From assembly GCA_937982505.1 (NCBI GenBank), contig CALJLV010000108.1, positions 1-26,063 on the forward strand: DNA of 26,063 nt, given 5' to 3'. The DNA is from an uncultured Desulfobacteraceae bacterium. Its GTDB lineage: Bacteria; Desulfobacterota; Desulfobacteria; Desulfobacterales; UBA2174. Positions within the stretch are counted from its first letter, which is position 1, and every line of letters starts with the position of its first letter. The notes under the pieces are model-generated. The model saw only the letters and a program-made list of their open reading frames with translations. It was not told where the DNA came from and searched no databases. Of the stretch, positions 1 through 7,465 are shown piece after piece. Both the position numbers and the translations under genes were made by a program.

Positions 1-44
1 CACCGAGATCTACACTCTTTCCCTACACGACGCTCTTCCGATCT
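1..44 (+). other. Illumina P5/TruSeq adapter remnant (not genomic)
   Basis: These 44 bases match the 3' part of the Illumina TruSeq universal (P5) adapter, including the read-1 primer site that ends in GCTCTTCCGATCT at 32-44. The genome begins at about 45. This is untrimmed library sequence at the contig end and should be masked. The remaining 70 bases up to the hairpin (45-114) show no recognisable gene. Confidence 0.97.
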
Positions 45-114
45 GCAGGGCGGCCCAGATCACACGAAAATTGAAGGTTTCGAGCATGCTGTTTGACTAA
101 GGTGTGTTGATATG

Positions 115-153
115 TTTGTTGAGCCGGCGGCGCGGCGCCGCCGGCTCAACAAA
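115..153. terminator. Long perfect hairpin after the amino-acid-binding-protein gene
   Basis: Two perfectly complementary 19-nt arms (115-133 and 135-153) sit around a single base, GC-rich in the middle and with TTTGTT/AACAAA at the ends. The hairpin begins 2 nt beyond the stop codon of the minus-strand gene at 156-953, so it probably terminates or stabilises that transcript. There is no clean T-run after the stem in the minus direction, so a classical intrinsic terminator is not certain. Confidence 0.6.
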
Positions 154-155
154 TA

Positions 156-953
156 TCAGTGGTCCGCCTGCCAGGCGGTGGACTTGACCCAGTATTCCAT
201 ATTCTGGTCCCAGCGGCCGTCGGCGCGGATCCAGTCGAAAAAGAGGTTGATCCATTCGAGCAGGTGCCGGTCCTCGGGCCGCACCGCGAAGCTCAGCGGC
301 TCGTAGGAGAGCATGGTGGGCAGCACGGTGATGGTGCCTTCCGGATAGGTGGCGGCCATGGCGTGGACCGAACTCAGATCGGCCACCCCCACCTGGGCAT
401 GGCCGGCGACCACGGCGTTCATGGCGATGTTCCCGCCGCCCTTGTACTCTTTGAGGGTGGCGTTGGGCAGATGCTTTTTGGCCGTGTCGGTGTAGCTCGA
501 CCCGAGCAGGGTGGCCACCACCACCTCCGGCTTGTTGGCGTCGGCCACGGTCTTGATGGGCGAGCCGGTCTTGACGTACATCACCTGGCCGGTGGTGTAG
601 AAGGGATTGGTGAAGGAGACCTTGAGGGCCCGGCTCAGCTTGGCGGTCATGTCGGCCGCCAGGATGTCGGCCTTCTTGGAGAGCAGGGCCGGAATCAGCC
701 CGTCCCAGTCATAGTCCAGAAAAACCACCTTGACCCCCATCTCCTCGGCCATCAGCTTGCAGAATTCCACCGAGGAACCGGTGCGGTTGCCGTGCTTGTC
801 CACGAAGCTGAACGGAGGCCCCTGGGTCTGGACCGCCACCCGCAGCTCGCCGCGCTGGATGATCTCTTCGAGGGTGTCGGCCTGCACGGCCGCGGCCAGG
901 CCCAGCACCAGGGCCAGGGTCAGAAGGATGCTGCCGATTCGTTTCATGCCCAT
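156..953 (-). CDS. Periplasmic amino-acid-binding protein of an ABC transporter (SBP family 3)
   Basis: A 265-residue protein that by family binds a polar amino acid or similar small solute in the periplasm and delivers it to an ABC permease. It has an N-terminal signal peptide (basic MGMKRIG, hydrophobic core about 7-22, likely cleavage after AVQA at 25). The mature protein opens with a family-typical block (LRVAVQTQGPPFSF, about 37-50), followed by GSSVEFCKLMAEEMG and the LLGSSY and GGGNIAMNAVVAG segments. The start at 953 is chosen because AAGGAG (961-966) lies 7 nt upstream; an in-frame ATG at 947 is the alternative. It is the last gene of a likely two-gene unit, 61 bp after the reductase gene, and is followed at once by a perfect hairpin. 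No permease or ATPase gene is present in the window, though the contig ends nearby, so partners may be elsewhere. Confidence 0.88.
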   Translation of the reverse strand: MGMKRIGSILLTLALVLGLAAAVQADTLEEIIQRGELRVAVQTQGPPFSFVDKHGNRTGSSVEFCKLMAEEMGVKVVFLDYDWDGLIPALLSKKADILAADMTAKLSRALKVSFTNPFYTTGQVMYVKTGSPIKTVADANKPEVVVATLLGSSYTDTAKKHLPNATLKEYKGGGNIAMNAVVAGHAQVGVADLSSVHAMAATYPEGTITVLPTMLSYEPLSFAVRPEDRHLLEWINLFFDWIRADGRWDQNMEYWVKSTAWQADH

Positions 954-1014
954 CGCTTTTCTCCTTATAATGGCGGGTTGTTGGATCGGACCGGAGCGGG
1001 CCGCCGATGGCGGG

Positions 1015-2193
1015 TCAGCCGTCCAGCCAGACGAGTTCCTCCGCGATGTGAATCCCCCGAGCCCCCAGGGCATCCACGAACGGCCGGTAGGGGATGTCGC
1101 GCACCGGCGAGCGCAGTCCCGGATCGACGATCTGGCCGCCGGCGATCATCTGGGCCACCACGCTGGCAGTAAAACCGACACCGATGTTCATGCCCAGCAG
1201 TCCGCTGTCCAGATCCCGGGCGATGAGCAGGTGGGTGGTAAGCCGCCCGGGACGGCCTTGGATTCGGCCTTCGAAGACGTTGACCATGGGGGTCAGGTCG
1301 CGCTCCGCGGGGCCGTACTGGAGCCGCGGCTCGAGATGGCGGACCAGGAACTGTTTGGGCGTGATGGCGCCGGGAAGACCGGGCACCGGGGCTTCCTCCA
1401 GCAGCCCCAGGCCCTTGGCCACGCGCCAGAAGGCGCGCCAGCCGGGCCAGCGCAGGCTGTAGCGGCCCGCGTCGCGGATCGTGCCGCCAAGCCCCAGACG
1501 CTCGACATAGGCTACGGCATCGCCATTGGGGATGGCCTCCAGGCGCCCCAGACCGGGGAACTCGATCTCGTGGTTCATGTCGGTTTCATGCTGCTCCGCG
1601 GCCGGCACTTCCAGGATGTTTCCGTCCCGCACGAAGCGCGAGGAGCGCATCTGGCTGGTGAGCACCATCTCGAAATTCCAGCTGATCTTGTAGCCCAGGG
1701 GATTGTCGCAGGCGGAGCGCTCGGGAATCCCGCCGCAGTACGAGTCGAGACGGGTCAGGGTGTCGAAGCGGCGCACGGCCTCGCCCATGATCACCAGGTC
1801 GATGCCCGGATCCAGGCCGCATTCGGGCATCAGCACCACCCCCCTGCGGCGCGCCGGCGCATCCAGATCCACCAGGGGATGGGCGTAATTGGTGCTCACC
1901 AGCGGCACGCCGGTGTCCACCGCAGCCTCGAAGGCGGCGCGCATGAAGCGGATGGGCAGCAGGTCGACGGCCGCGTCGGCGCCCCGGCCCAGCAGATCGG
2001 CCATGGCCCGCGGAGCGCCGGCGTCCAGGGTCCGGCAGGTCAGTTTGGCGGATCCTTCCAGGGCGGCCAAGGATTCGGCACCCCGGGTGTGGGCATCGGC
2101 GCAGACGACCTCGCTCACCTGGGGACTGCGCAGCAGATCGATGACGGCGGCGCGGCCTTGCAGGCCCAATCCGCCCAGTACGACGATTCTCAT
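1015..2193 (-). CDS. Saccharopine dehydrogenase-like NAD(P)-dependent reductase
   Basis: A 392-residue cytosolic protein. The N-terminus is a Rossmann dinucleotide-binding fold (VVLGGLGLQGRAAVIDLL, residues 4-21) with an acidic residue at the end of strand 2 (CADAH, 31-35). The mid-domain motif CGLDPGID (125-132) and the following alpha/beta domain are typical of the saccharopine dehydrogenase/reductase family (COG1748), which reduces or oxidises imine adducts of amino acids. The true substrate is not readable; saccharopine, carboxynorspermidine or another opine-like compound are options. The start at 2193 is set by the Rossmann strand beginning at residue 2; only a weak GGAAAG is upstream. 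It lies directly before an amino-acid-binding-protein gene in the same direction, suggesting joint handling of an imported amino acid. Confidence 0.8.
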   Translation of the reverse strand: MRIVVLGGLGLQGRAAVIDLLRSPQVSEVVCADAHTRGAESLAALEGSAKLTCRTLDAGAPRAMADLLGRGADAAVDLLPIRFMRAAFEAAVDTGVPLVSTNYAHPLVDLDAPARRRGVVLMPECGLDPGIDLVIMGEAVRRFDTLTRLDSYCGGIPERSACDNPLGYKISWNFEMVLTSQMRSSRFVRDGNILEVPAAEQHETDMNHEIEFPGLGRLEAIPNGDAVAYVERLGLGGTIRDAGRYSLRWPGWRAFWRVAKGLGLLEEAPVPGLPGAITPKQFLVRHLEPRLQYGPAERDLTPMVNVFEGRIQGRPGRLTTHLLIARDLDSGLLGMNIGVGFTASVVAQMIAGGQIVDPGLRSPVRDIPYRPFVDALGARGIHIAEELVWLDG

Positions 2194-2269
2194 ACGGAAC
2201 TTTCCATCAGTGGGAGTTGACTGCCGGACTGCTCCCGGCCGGTTGTCTCCGGTGCACGGCAAAGGCTAT

Positions 2270-2298
2270 TTCATACAGACTCTTGGGTTCGGATGCAA
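2270..2298 (-). promoter_or_regulatory. Candidate sigma-70-like promoter for the reductase/binding-protein unit
   Basis: On the minus strand TTGCAT (2293-2298) and TATGAA (2270-2275) are separated by 17 bp, about 75 bp upstream of the reductase start. Both hexamers are imperfect, so this is only a candidate. Confidence 0.35.
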
Positions 2299-2306
2299 GT
2301 CTGGTT

Positions 2307-2329
2307 AAAAAGCCCCGGGGCGGCGGGGC
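2307..2329 (-). terminator. Intrinsic terminator downstream of the rpoH-like gene
   Basis: On the minus strand GCCCCG pairs with CGGGGC (2324-2329 with 2312-2317) around a 6-nt loop and is followed immediately by TTTTT (2307-2311). It lies about 150 nt after the sigma-factor stop and before the candidate promoter of the next gene, so it separates the two units. Confidence 0.7.
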
Positions 2330-2482
2330 CCCCCAGCGGGGCACTTCGCGGGGCCCGTAAAATTGGAAGGTTCGGCCTTTTTTCGGCCGCCTCGTCCCGA
2401 TGAAGGGGCCTTCCTGTTGAGCGTCGGAGGTGTTGGGCGCGGTCGGGGTTCCGGTGTCCGCCCTTTATCGGAAAGAGCGCAT

Positions 2483-3412
2483 CTATTCCCCCTCCGCCTG
2501 CCCGAAGAGATCCTCGGGGTTGAAATCCGGGATCTCCTCCTTGATGAAGGCCCTCAGGCGTTTGATCAGCTGGGTTTCGATCTGGCGGATGCGCTCCTTG
2601 GAGACCCCGTAGTGGTCGCCGATCTCCTGGAGGGTCAGGGGGGCGTCGGAAAGCATGCGCTGCTCGAAGATCCGGGCCTCGCGCGCGTCGAGCCGCTCGC
2701 GGAATTCACCGATCTTGCGCTGCAGGATCTGTTCGATCTGCATCTGGGCGAGCTGGTCCTCGGCCGAGGCGCTCTCGGCCCCCACCAGTTCCATGCGCTC
2801 GGTGTCCGAGTCGTCTTTGACGGGCTGGTCCAAAGAGACGTCCCAGCCGCCCAGGCGCTGGTCCATCTCGATCACCTCGTCCGGGCTGACCCCCAGGCGG
2901 CGGGCCAGCAGTTTGGGCTGGGGATCGAACCCCTGTTCGATGAGGGCCTGCTTTTCCTTCTTGAGCTTGAAAAAAAGCTTGCGCTGGTTCTGGGTGGTGC
3001 CGATCTTCACCAGGCGCCAGTTGGCCATGATGAAACGGTAGATGTAGGCCTTGATCCAGAAGGCCGCGTAGTAGGAAAACTTGACGTTCTTGTAAGGGTC
3101 GAACTTCTTGACGGCCTGCATCAGGCCCACGTTGCCCTCCTGGATCAGGTCGAGCAGGTTCTGCATCCAGATGTTCTGGAAGTCCAGGGCGATCTTGACC
3201 ACCAGGCGCAGGTTGGCGGTGATCAGCTTGAAGGCCGCGTCCGGGTCGTTCTCCTCGAAGACCTTGACCGCCAGGGCGTATTCTTCTTCACGGGTCAGCA
3301 GGGGGTAACGCCGGATCTCGGCCAGGTAGCGCTGCAGCGGGTCGAGGCGGACCAGGTTGGCGCCGGACCGGCCGGCCGGCAGGGCCTTTTTGTCTTCCAA
3401 GTCGGTTGGCAT
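2483..3412 (-). CDS. rpoH: RNA polymerase sigma-32 (heat-shock) family sigma factor
   Basis: A 309-residue sigma-70-family protein of group 3. Region 1.2 is at about 24-50 (DPLQRYLAEIRRYPLLTREEE), region 2 at about 57-134 with NLRLVVKIA and DLIQEGNVGLMQAVKKFDP, and region 4 with its helix-turn-helix at about 258-290 (LTLQEIGDHYGVSKERIRQIE). The segment RLVKIGTTQNQRKLFFKLKK (133-152) is the RpoH box, which separates this from housekeeping sigma. It should direct core polymerase to heat-shock promoters; grpE and dnaK lie in the same window. The start at 3412 (MPTDLEDKK) has only a weak, distant AGGTGG; a GTG 15 nt upstream is possible. A sigma-70 promoter lies about 145 nt upstream, leaving a long leader. 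Confidence 0.93.
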   Translation of the reverse strand: MPTDLEDKKALPAGRSGANLVRLDPLQRYLAEIRRYPLLTREEEYALAVKVFEENDPDAAFKLITANLRLVVKIALDFQNIWMQNLLDLIQEGNVGLMQAVKKFDPYKNVKFSYYAAFWIKAYIYRFIMANWRLVKIGTTQNQRKLFFKLKKEKQALIEQGFDPQPKLLARRLGVSPDEVIEMDQRLGGWDVSLDQPVKDDSDTERMELVGAESASAEDQLAQMQIEQILQRKIGEFRERLDAREARIFEQRMLSDAPLTLQEIGDHYGVSKERIRQIETQLIKRLRAFIKEEIPDFNPEDLFGQAEGE

Positions 3413-3417
3413 GCGGT

Positions 3418-3525
3418 TTAGAGCCACCTGCGGCGGCGAAAGGATCCGATCACGGTCGGGGCCAGGATCTCGACCAGGGCCGGAAGGCCGCCTACCCCCG
3501 GCGCCACTCGAGCTGCGGCATCCAT
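3418..3525 (-). CDS. Possible upstream ORF / leader peptide in the rpoH leader
   Basis: A 35-codon ORF lies wholly inside the predicted rpoH leader. It begins MDAAARVAPG and ends SFRRRRWL with TAA at 3418-3420, leaving only 5 nt before the rpoH ATG. Four consecutive arginine codons lie near its end. It has no clear Shine-Dalgarno, and in GC-rich DNA an ORF this short can be chance. If translated it could couple translation to rpoH, whose own ribosome site is weak. It is listed as a candidate only. Confidence 0.25.
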   Translation of the reverse strand: MDAAARVAPGVGGLPALVEILAPTVIGSFRRRRWL

Positions 3526-3563
3526 CTGAACGCCGTCCCGGCCCCCCGGTAACGACGGTTAAA

Positions 3564-3592
3564 GGTATAAACAGGGCGGCCATGATGGTCAA
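3564..3592 (-). promoter_or_regulatory. Sigma-70-like promoter of rpoH
   Basis: Minus-strand TTGACC (3587-3592) and TATACC (3564-3569) are spaced by exactly 17 bp, predicting transcription from about 3557. The 3413-3733 interval between the MscS stop and the rpoH start holds this promoter and a structured GC-rich leader of about 145 nt; nothing else was recognised there. Confidence 0.65.
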
Positions 3593-3733
3593 GGCCTGGA
3601 TGGCCTGGCACATGCCCCGGCACAGGGGGGGGCTTGCGGACGACCGAGGGGCCATGCGAGGCTTGCCCGTCGTGAATGGCGCATCCCCACCGCGGATGGA
3701 GGTGCGGGCGCGTTTCGGCGAGGCGCCCGGCGG

Positions 3734-5317
3734 TCACGGCACCGCGGGCGGCGGCGGGGCGGCGGGGCGGTCGCCGGCCAGCATGCGCAGGGGCACCTCG
3801 CGCCGGGCGTCACCGGCCAGGTAGACCGTCTGGGAGGGAAAGGCGAACTCGATCCTTTCGGCGGCGAAACGGCGCAGGATCTCCAGGCAGGTGGCCTGGA
3901 GCCAGTCCTGATAGGCCCACCAGTCGGGCGGGTGGTACCAGAGCACCACCGTCACGTTCAGGCTCCAGTCGTTGAACCCGTTGAAGTAGACCCGCGGCGG
4001 CCAGTCCGGGTGCATCCCCTCGTGGTTCGCCAGCAGTTGGCGCAGGATCTCCACGGCCCGCCCGACCTTGTCCGGAGGGGTGTCGTAGGGCAGACCGATC
4101 TGGGTCAGCCAGCGGATGTTGGGCCGCCGGCCGATGTTCTCCAGGGTCGAGTTGACCACCTTTTCGTTGGGAATCGAAACCAGATGGCCCGTCAGGGTGC
4201 GGATGCGCGTGCTGCGAAACCCCACCGATTCCACCGTGCCGTCCTGGCCTTCGATGACGATCCGCTCGCCCACCTGGAACGGCTTGTCGAAGAGGATGGT
4301 CAGGGTGCCGAAAAAATTGCCGATGGTGTCCTTGGCGGCCAGGGCCACGGCCAGACCGCCGATCCCCAGGGAGGCCAGCAGGGGGCCGATCTGGACTCCG
4401 GTCAGGTTCTGCAGCACCATGACCGCCCCCAGGGCGCCGATGAAGATGCGCAGGGTCTTGCCCACCAGGGGGGCGAGCATGTCGTCGATGGTGCTGGCGC
4501 TGGCCGCGGCCCAGCGCCGCAGGCGCTCGTCGAGCAGCTGCACCAGATTGAGCAGAAACCAGAAAAGGGCCAGAATCCCGCCGATGTCGGCCGCCCGCTG
4601 GGCCACCAGGTGGACCACGCCGGCGTCCCGGTCCTCCTGGAGCTGGACCAGCAGCGGCGCCAGGGCCAGATAGACGCCGTAGATCCAGACGAAGAGGGAC
4701 ATGGGCCGGATCAGAGCCCGCAGCAAAAGACGCCGCCAGAGGTTTTCGGGGCCGGGTTCGGCCTCCATGCGCTGCTGGCGGTGCACGAGAAACCAGCGCA
4801 GGATCCGCTCGGCCAGGACCACGGCGAAAATCATCGCCAGGCTGATGAGCAGCTTGAGCCAACTGATGTCCAGCAGGACCGGCGCGTTGATCCAGCGCCC
4901 CAGGCGCGCGGCCGCCCGCGCTCCGAGCCTGTCGATGCCCCGGGAGATGCGTTCGCCGGCGGCGTCGATGCTGTCGGTTTTGACCACCCCGGTACGCTCG
5001 GCCGGGGTCTCGGAGGCGGCGGCGGCCGGCGGCGCCGGGTCGGCGCCCCGGACAGGGGCGGCCAAGGCCGCCAGGCAGATCAGGAGGACGGTCAGGCAGG
5101 CGCCCCAAAAACGAGGCGCGCGGGCGCTCCGGGATTGCCTTTCGAGGCGGCGGGCCGGGGGCCAGACCGCGGGTGCCCCGGGTTGTCCGGCGCCCAGGGA
5201 CGCCGGCCGCCGGAGGGGCGGGTTGTTCGCGGCTGCGGGTCGAAATTCGGAGAGGGCCAAACGGACGGAACGGATGCCGCCCGAGGCGCCGTCATCGGGG
5301 GCTGGTTTTGTGAGCAT
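3734..5317 (-). CDS. MscS-family mechanosensitive ion channel with signal peptide
   Basis: A 527-residue membrane protein. After a Pro/Ala-rich leader of about 66 residues comes a hydrophobic signal-like segment (about 70-90, ending APVRGAD). Membrane segments follow at about 152-170, 203-222, 243-262 and 288-305, with the pore-lining TM3 at about 311-335. The family signature LGIGGLAVALAAKDT (317-331), then FDKPFQVGER and SIPNEKVVNS, marks the MscS pore and upper beta domain. Such channels open under membrane tension and release solutes during osmotic downshock. It is longer than the 286-residue E. coli MscS, with an extra periplasmic/TM N-part as in YbdG/YnaI-type homologues. The start at 5317 is uncertain: AGGA sits close to the ATG, and the residues before the signal segment look atypical. 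The C-terminus is Pro/Ala-rich. Confidence 0.9.
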   Translation of the reverse strand: MLTKPAPDDGASGGIRSVRLALSEFRPAAANNPPLRRPASLGAGQPGAPAVWPPARRLERQSRSARAPRFWGACLTVLLICLAALAAPVRGADPAPPAAAASETPAERTGVVKTDSIDAAGERISRGIDRLGARAAARLGRWINAPVLLDISWLKLLISLAMIFAVVLAERILRWFLVHRQQRMEAEPGPENLWRRLLLRALIRPMSLFVWIYGVYLALAPLLVQLQEDRDAGVVHLVAQRAADIGGILALFWFLLNLVQLLDERLRRWAAASASTIDDMLAPLVGKTLRIFIGALGAVMVLQNLTGVQIGPLLASLGIGGLAVALAAKDTIGNFFGTLTILFDKPFQVGERIVIEGQDGTVESVGFRSTRIRTLTGHLVSIPNEKVVNSTLENIGRRPNIRWLTQIGLPYDTPPDKVGRAVEILRQLLANHEGMHPDWPPRVYFNGFNDWSLNVTVVLWYHPPDWWAYQDWLQATCLEILRRFAAERIEFAFPSQTVYLAGDARREVPLRMLAGDRPAAPPPPAVP

Positions 5318-5461
5318 GCCTTCCTATAGACCACATCCGGCGCCATTTTGCAAGGCTCGCGCCGGCGCCCGTACCCCGGGGGGCCATGGTCGCAGGGAGG
5401 CGCGGTGGCGATCCCGGAACTCGGGATGCACGTCTGGCGACCGGGCCGGAGAGAAATCGCC

Positions 5462-6151
5462 TCAGGTGCCGATCAGCCTTTCGAGGAGCTTCCAATCGAT
5501 GGCGGCCAGCAGCTCCCGGGCCCTTTCCTCTTCGGCCTGGACCCGCACCAGGACGGTCTGGACCCGCGTATGGGGCAGATCGGCCCGGGGCAAAGCTTCC
5601 ATGAAGGCCTCGTCCCCTTCGCCGCTGAGCTGCCAGCCGGGGCCCAGAAACACGAAGCTGACCCCTTCCTGCCAGCCGAAATCCGGATCCAGGTCGCCCT
5701 CGGTGCGGTAGACCGGATGACCGGCCACCGCCTCGGTCTCGGCAAAGGGCGCCATAAAGGATTCCACCGTCACGTTGGCCATCACGGTGATCTCGGCCCG
5801 GGCATCACGCCCCTCACGGCAGGAGTCCCCGGCTTCGTCCGCCGCCGGCGCCCCGTCGGCCGGGATCTGGGCCGGATTTTGCCAGACGACGGTGTAGGTG
5901 ACCCAGAAAGGTTCGTTTTCCGTGCCGCTGCCCACTGTTTCGAGCCGCTCGAAGTCGGTCTTTTCCACCACGGTCCAGCCCTGGGGACCCCGGGCGGGCA
6001 CGGCAGCTTCCAGGGCCTTGAAGACCCGCTGGTAGAAGGCCTTTTCGGCGTCGCTGGCCGGCCGGGATTCGCCCTCGGCCCAGGCCGGGACCAGCGGTAC
6101 CCATAGGGAGAAGACGGTGATCAGGGCGATTGTGGCGCTGCGACCAAACAT
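5462..6151 (-). CDS. Exported protein of unknown function
   Basis: A 229-residue protein with a clear signal peptide (MFGRSATIALITVFSLWVPL, likely cleavage after PAWA at 25). The remainder is soluble, alpha/beta-like, rich in Trp, Glu and Pro, with a single Cys in the mature part, and ends in an amphipathic helix (about 206-229). I do not recognise a family. The start at 6151 is supported by GGAGG 4 nt upstream. It lies between two MscS-family channel genes, downstream-to-upstream with the longer one and divergent from the shorter. A role in envelope physiology is possible but is only inferred from location. Confidence 0.75.
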   Translation of the reverse strand: MFGRSATIALITVFSLWVPLVPAWAEGESRPASDAEKAFYQRVFKALEAAVPARGPQGWTVVEKTDFERLETVGSGTENEPFWVTYTVVWQNPAQIPADGAPAADEAGDSCREGRDARAEITVMANVTVESFMAPFAETEAVAGHPVYRTEGDLDPDFGWQEGVSFVFLGPGWQLSGEGDEAFMEALPRADLPHTRVQTVLVRVQAEEERARELLAAIDWKLLERLIGT

Positions 6152-6199
6152 GGGGCCTCCGGCTGGCGAAAAATTGATCTGCTACCGCTTTGGCCATGT

Positions 6200-6228
6200 C
6201 TCATACGCCGGAGGCACGCGAAACTCAA
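6200..6228 (-). promoter_or_regulatory. Candidate promoter of the exported-protein gene
   Basis: Minus-strand TTGAGT (6223-6228) and TATGAG (6200-6205) are separated by 17 bp, about 50 bp upstream of the start at 6151. It lies in the 233-bp divergent interval shared with the second MscS gene. No convincing plus-strand promoter was found there. Confidence 0.4.
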
Positions 6229-6384
6229 TGGGGAAAAATCGATAGGCCCGCGCCCCCTTCCGGGGGTAGCGCACCAGCTGGGGTTGCCCCCGCGGAAAAA
6301 GTTGCATACGGTAGCCCCCGACGGCCGGCCGCCGGATGGCGCCCCGGCCGCCAGGGACGCCAACGGAACCCCGCAGGAGGGCAT

Positions 6385-7446
6385 ATGCCGTTCACAATGG
6401 AACAACTTCTCGCGCTTCTCGCCCGCATCGCCCCCAACCGCTACCTCCAGGCCCTTCTGGTCATCCTGCTCTTCTATACCCTGGCCAAGATCGTGGACCT
6501 GATCATCGGCCGCTACGTACGGCGCTGGATTGCCTTGACCCACTTCACCCTGGATGACCAGATCGTGGACATCCTTCACAAACCGGTCTTTGTCAGCATC
6601 ATGCTCGTCGGGCTGGCCCTGGCCGCCGAACGCATCGATCTGCCCGCCCAGGTGGCCTTCATCACCAAGGGGGGAATCAAGAGCGTGGCCATCTTCCTGT
6701 GGGCCGCGGCGGCCGGAAAGCTGCTCAAGATGGTCCTCGGGGTGGTGAGCCGGGATCAGCGGCGTTTCGCCTTCGTCCAGGAACGGACCCTGCCGCTGTT
6801 CAGCAATCTGATCGCCATCGTGGTGGTGGTCCTGGCCATCTATTTCGTCTTTCTGGCCTGGAACATCGATGTCACCGCCTGGATGGCCTCGGCCGGCATC
6901 CTCGGTCTGGCCATCTCCTTTGCCGCCAAGGACACCCTGGCCAACCTCTTTTCCGGGGTCTTCATCGTGGCCGACGCCCCCTACAAGATGGGCGATTTCA
7001 TCGTGCTCGACTCGGGCGAACGCGGGGAGGTGACCCATATCGGCATCCGCAGCACCCGCCTGTTGACCCGCGACGACGTGGAAATCACGGTGCCCAACTC
7101 GATCATGGGCAATGCCAAGATCACCAACGAGTCGGGCGGCCACCACGAGAAGTACCGTCTCCGGGTCAAGGTAGGGGTGGCCTACGGCTCGGATCTGGAC
7201 AAGGTCCACGCCGTGCTCGAGGACGTGGCCCGGACCCATCCGGACGTGTGCCGCGAGCCGGCCCCGAGGGTTCGTTTCCGCGCCTTCGGCGATTCGAGCC
7301 TGGACCACGAACTGCTCTGCTGGGTGGAAAAACCGGTCCTGCGCGGCCGCACCCTGCACCGGCTCAACACCGCCGTCTACAAGCGTTTCAGGGCCGAAGG
7401 GATCGAGATCCCCTTTCCCCAGCGCGACGTCCATCTCAGGTCGTGA
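6385..7446 (+). CDS. Small MscS-family mechanosensitive channel
   Basis: A 353-residue inner-membrane protein with predicted TM segments at about 21-41, 67-82, 97-116 and 138-159, and pore TM3 at about 166-190. The signature ASAGILGLAISFAAKDTLAN (168-187) followed by VADAPYKMGDFIVL, IRSTRLLTRDDVEITVPNS and a C-terminal alpha/beta domain is characteristic of MscS. AGGAGG (6375-6380) with 4-nt spacing fixes the start at 6385 rather than the open frame further upstream. It differs from the other MscS gene (3734-5317) in lacking a signal peptide and in its pore sequence, so it is a paralogue and not a recent copy. It converges on pepD with only 19 bp between stops. Confidence 0.93.
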   Translation: MPFTMEQLLALLARIAPNRYLQALLVILLFYTLAKIVDLIIGRYVRRWIALTHFTLDDQIVDILHKPVFVSIMLVGLALAAERIDLPAQVAFITKGGIKSVAIFLWAAAAGKLLKMVLGVVSRDQRRFAFVQERTLPLFSNLIAIVVVVLAIYFVFLAWNIDVTAWMASAGILGLAISFAAKDTLANLFSGVFIVADAPYKMGDFIVLDSGERGEVTHIGIRSTRLLTRDDVEITVPNSIMGNAKITNESGGHHEKYRLRVKVGVAYGSDLDKVHAVLEDVARTHPDVCREPAPRVRFRAFGDSSLDHELLCWVEKPVLRGRTLHRLNTAVYKRFRAEGIEIPFPQRDVHLRS

Positions 7447-7465
7447 GCGCCGCGCCGGCCAAGGG

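Noticed and set aside
159..1172. Long plus-strand open frame opposite the binding-protein gene
   Set aside because: It is an antisense frame, rich in Gly/His/Val without a recognisable domain, a by-product of GC-rich codon use in the real gene on the other strand.
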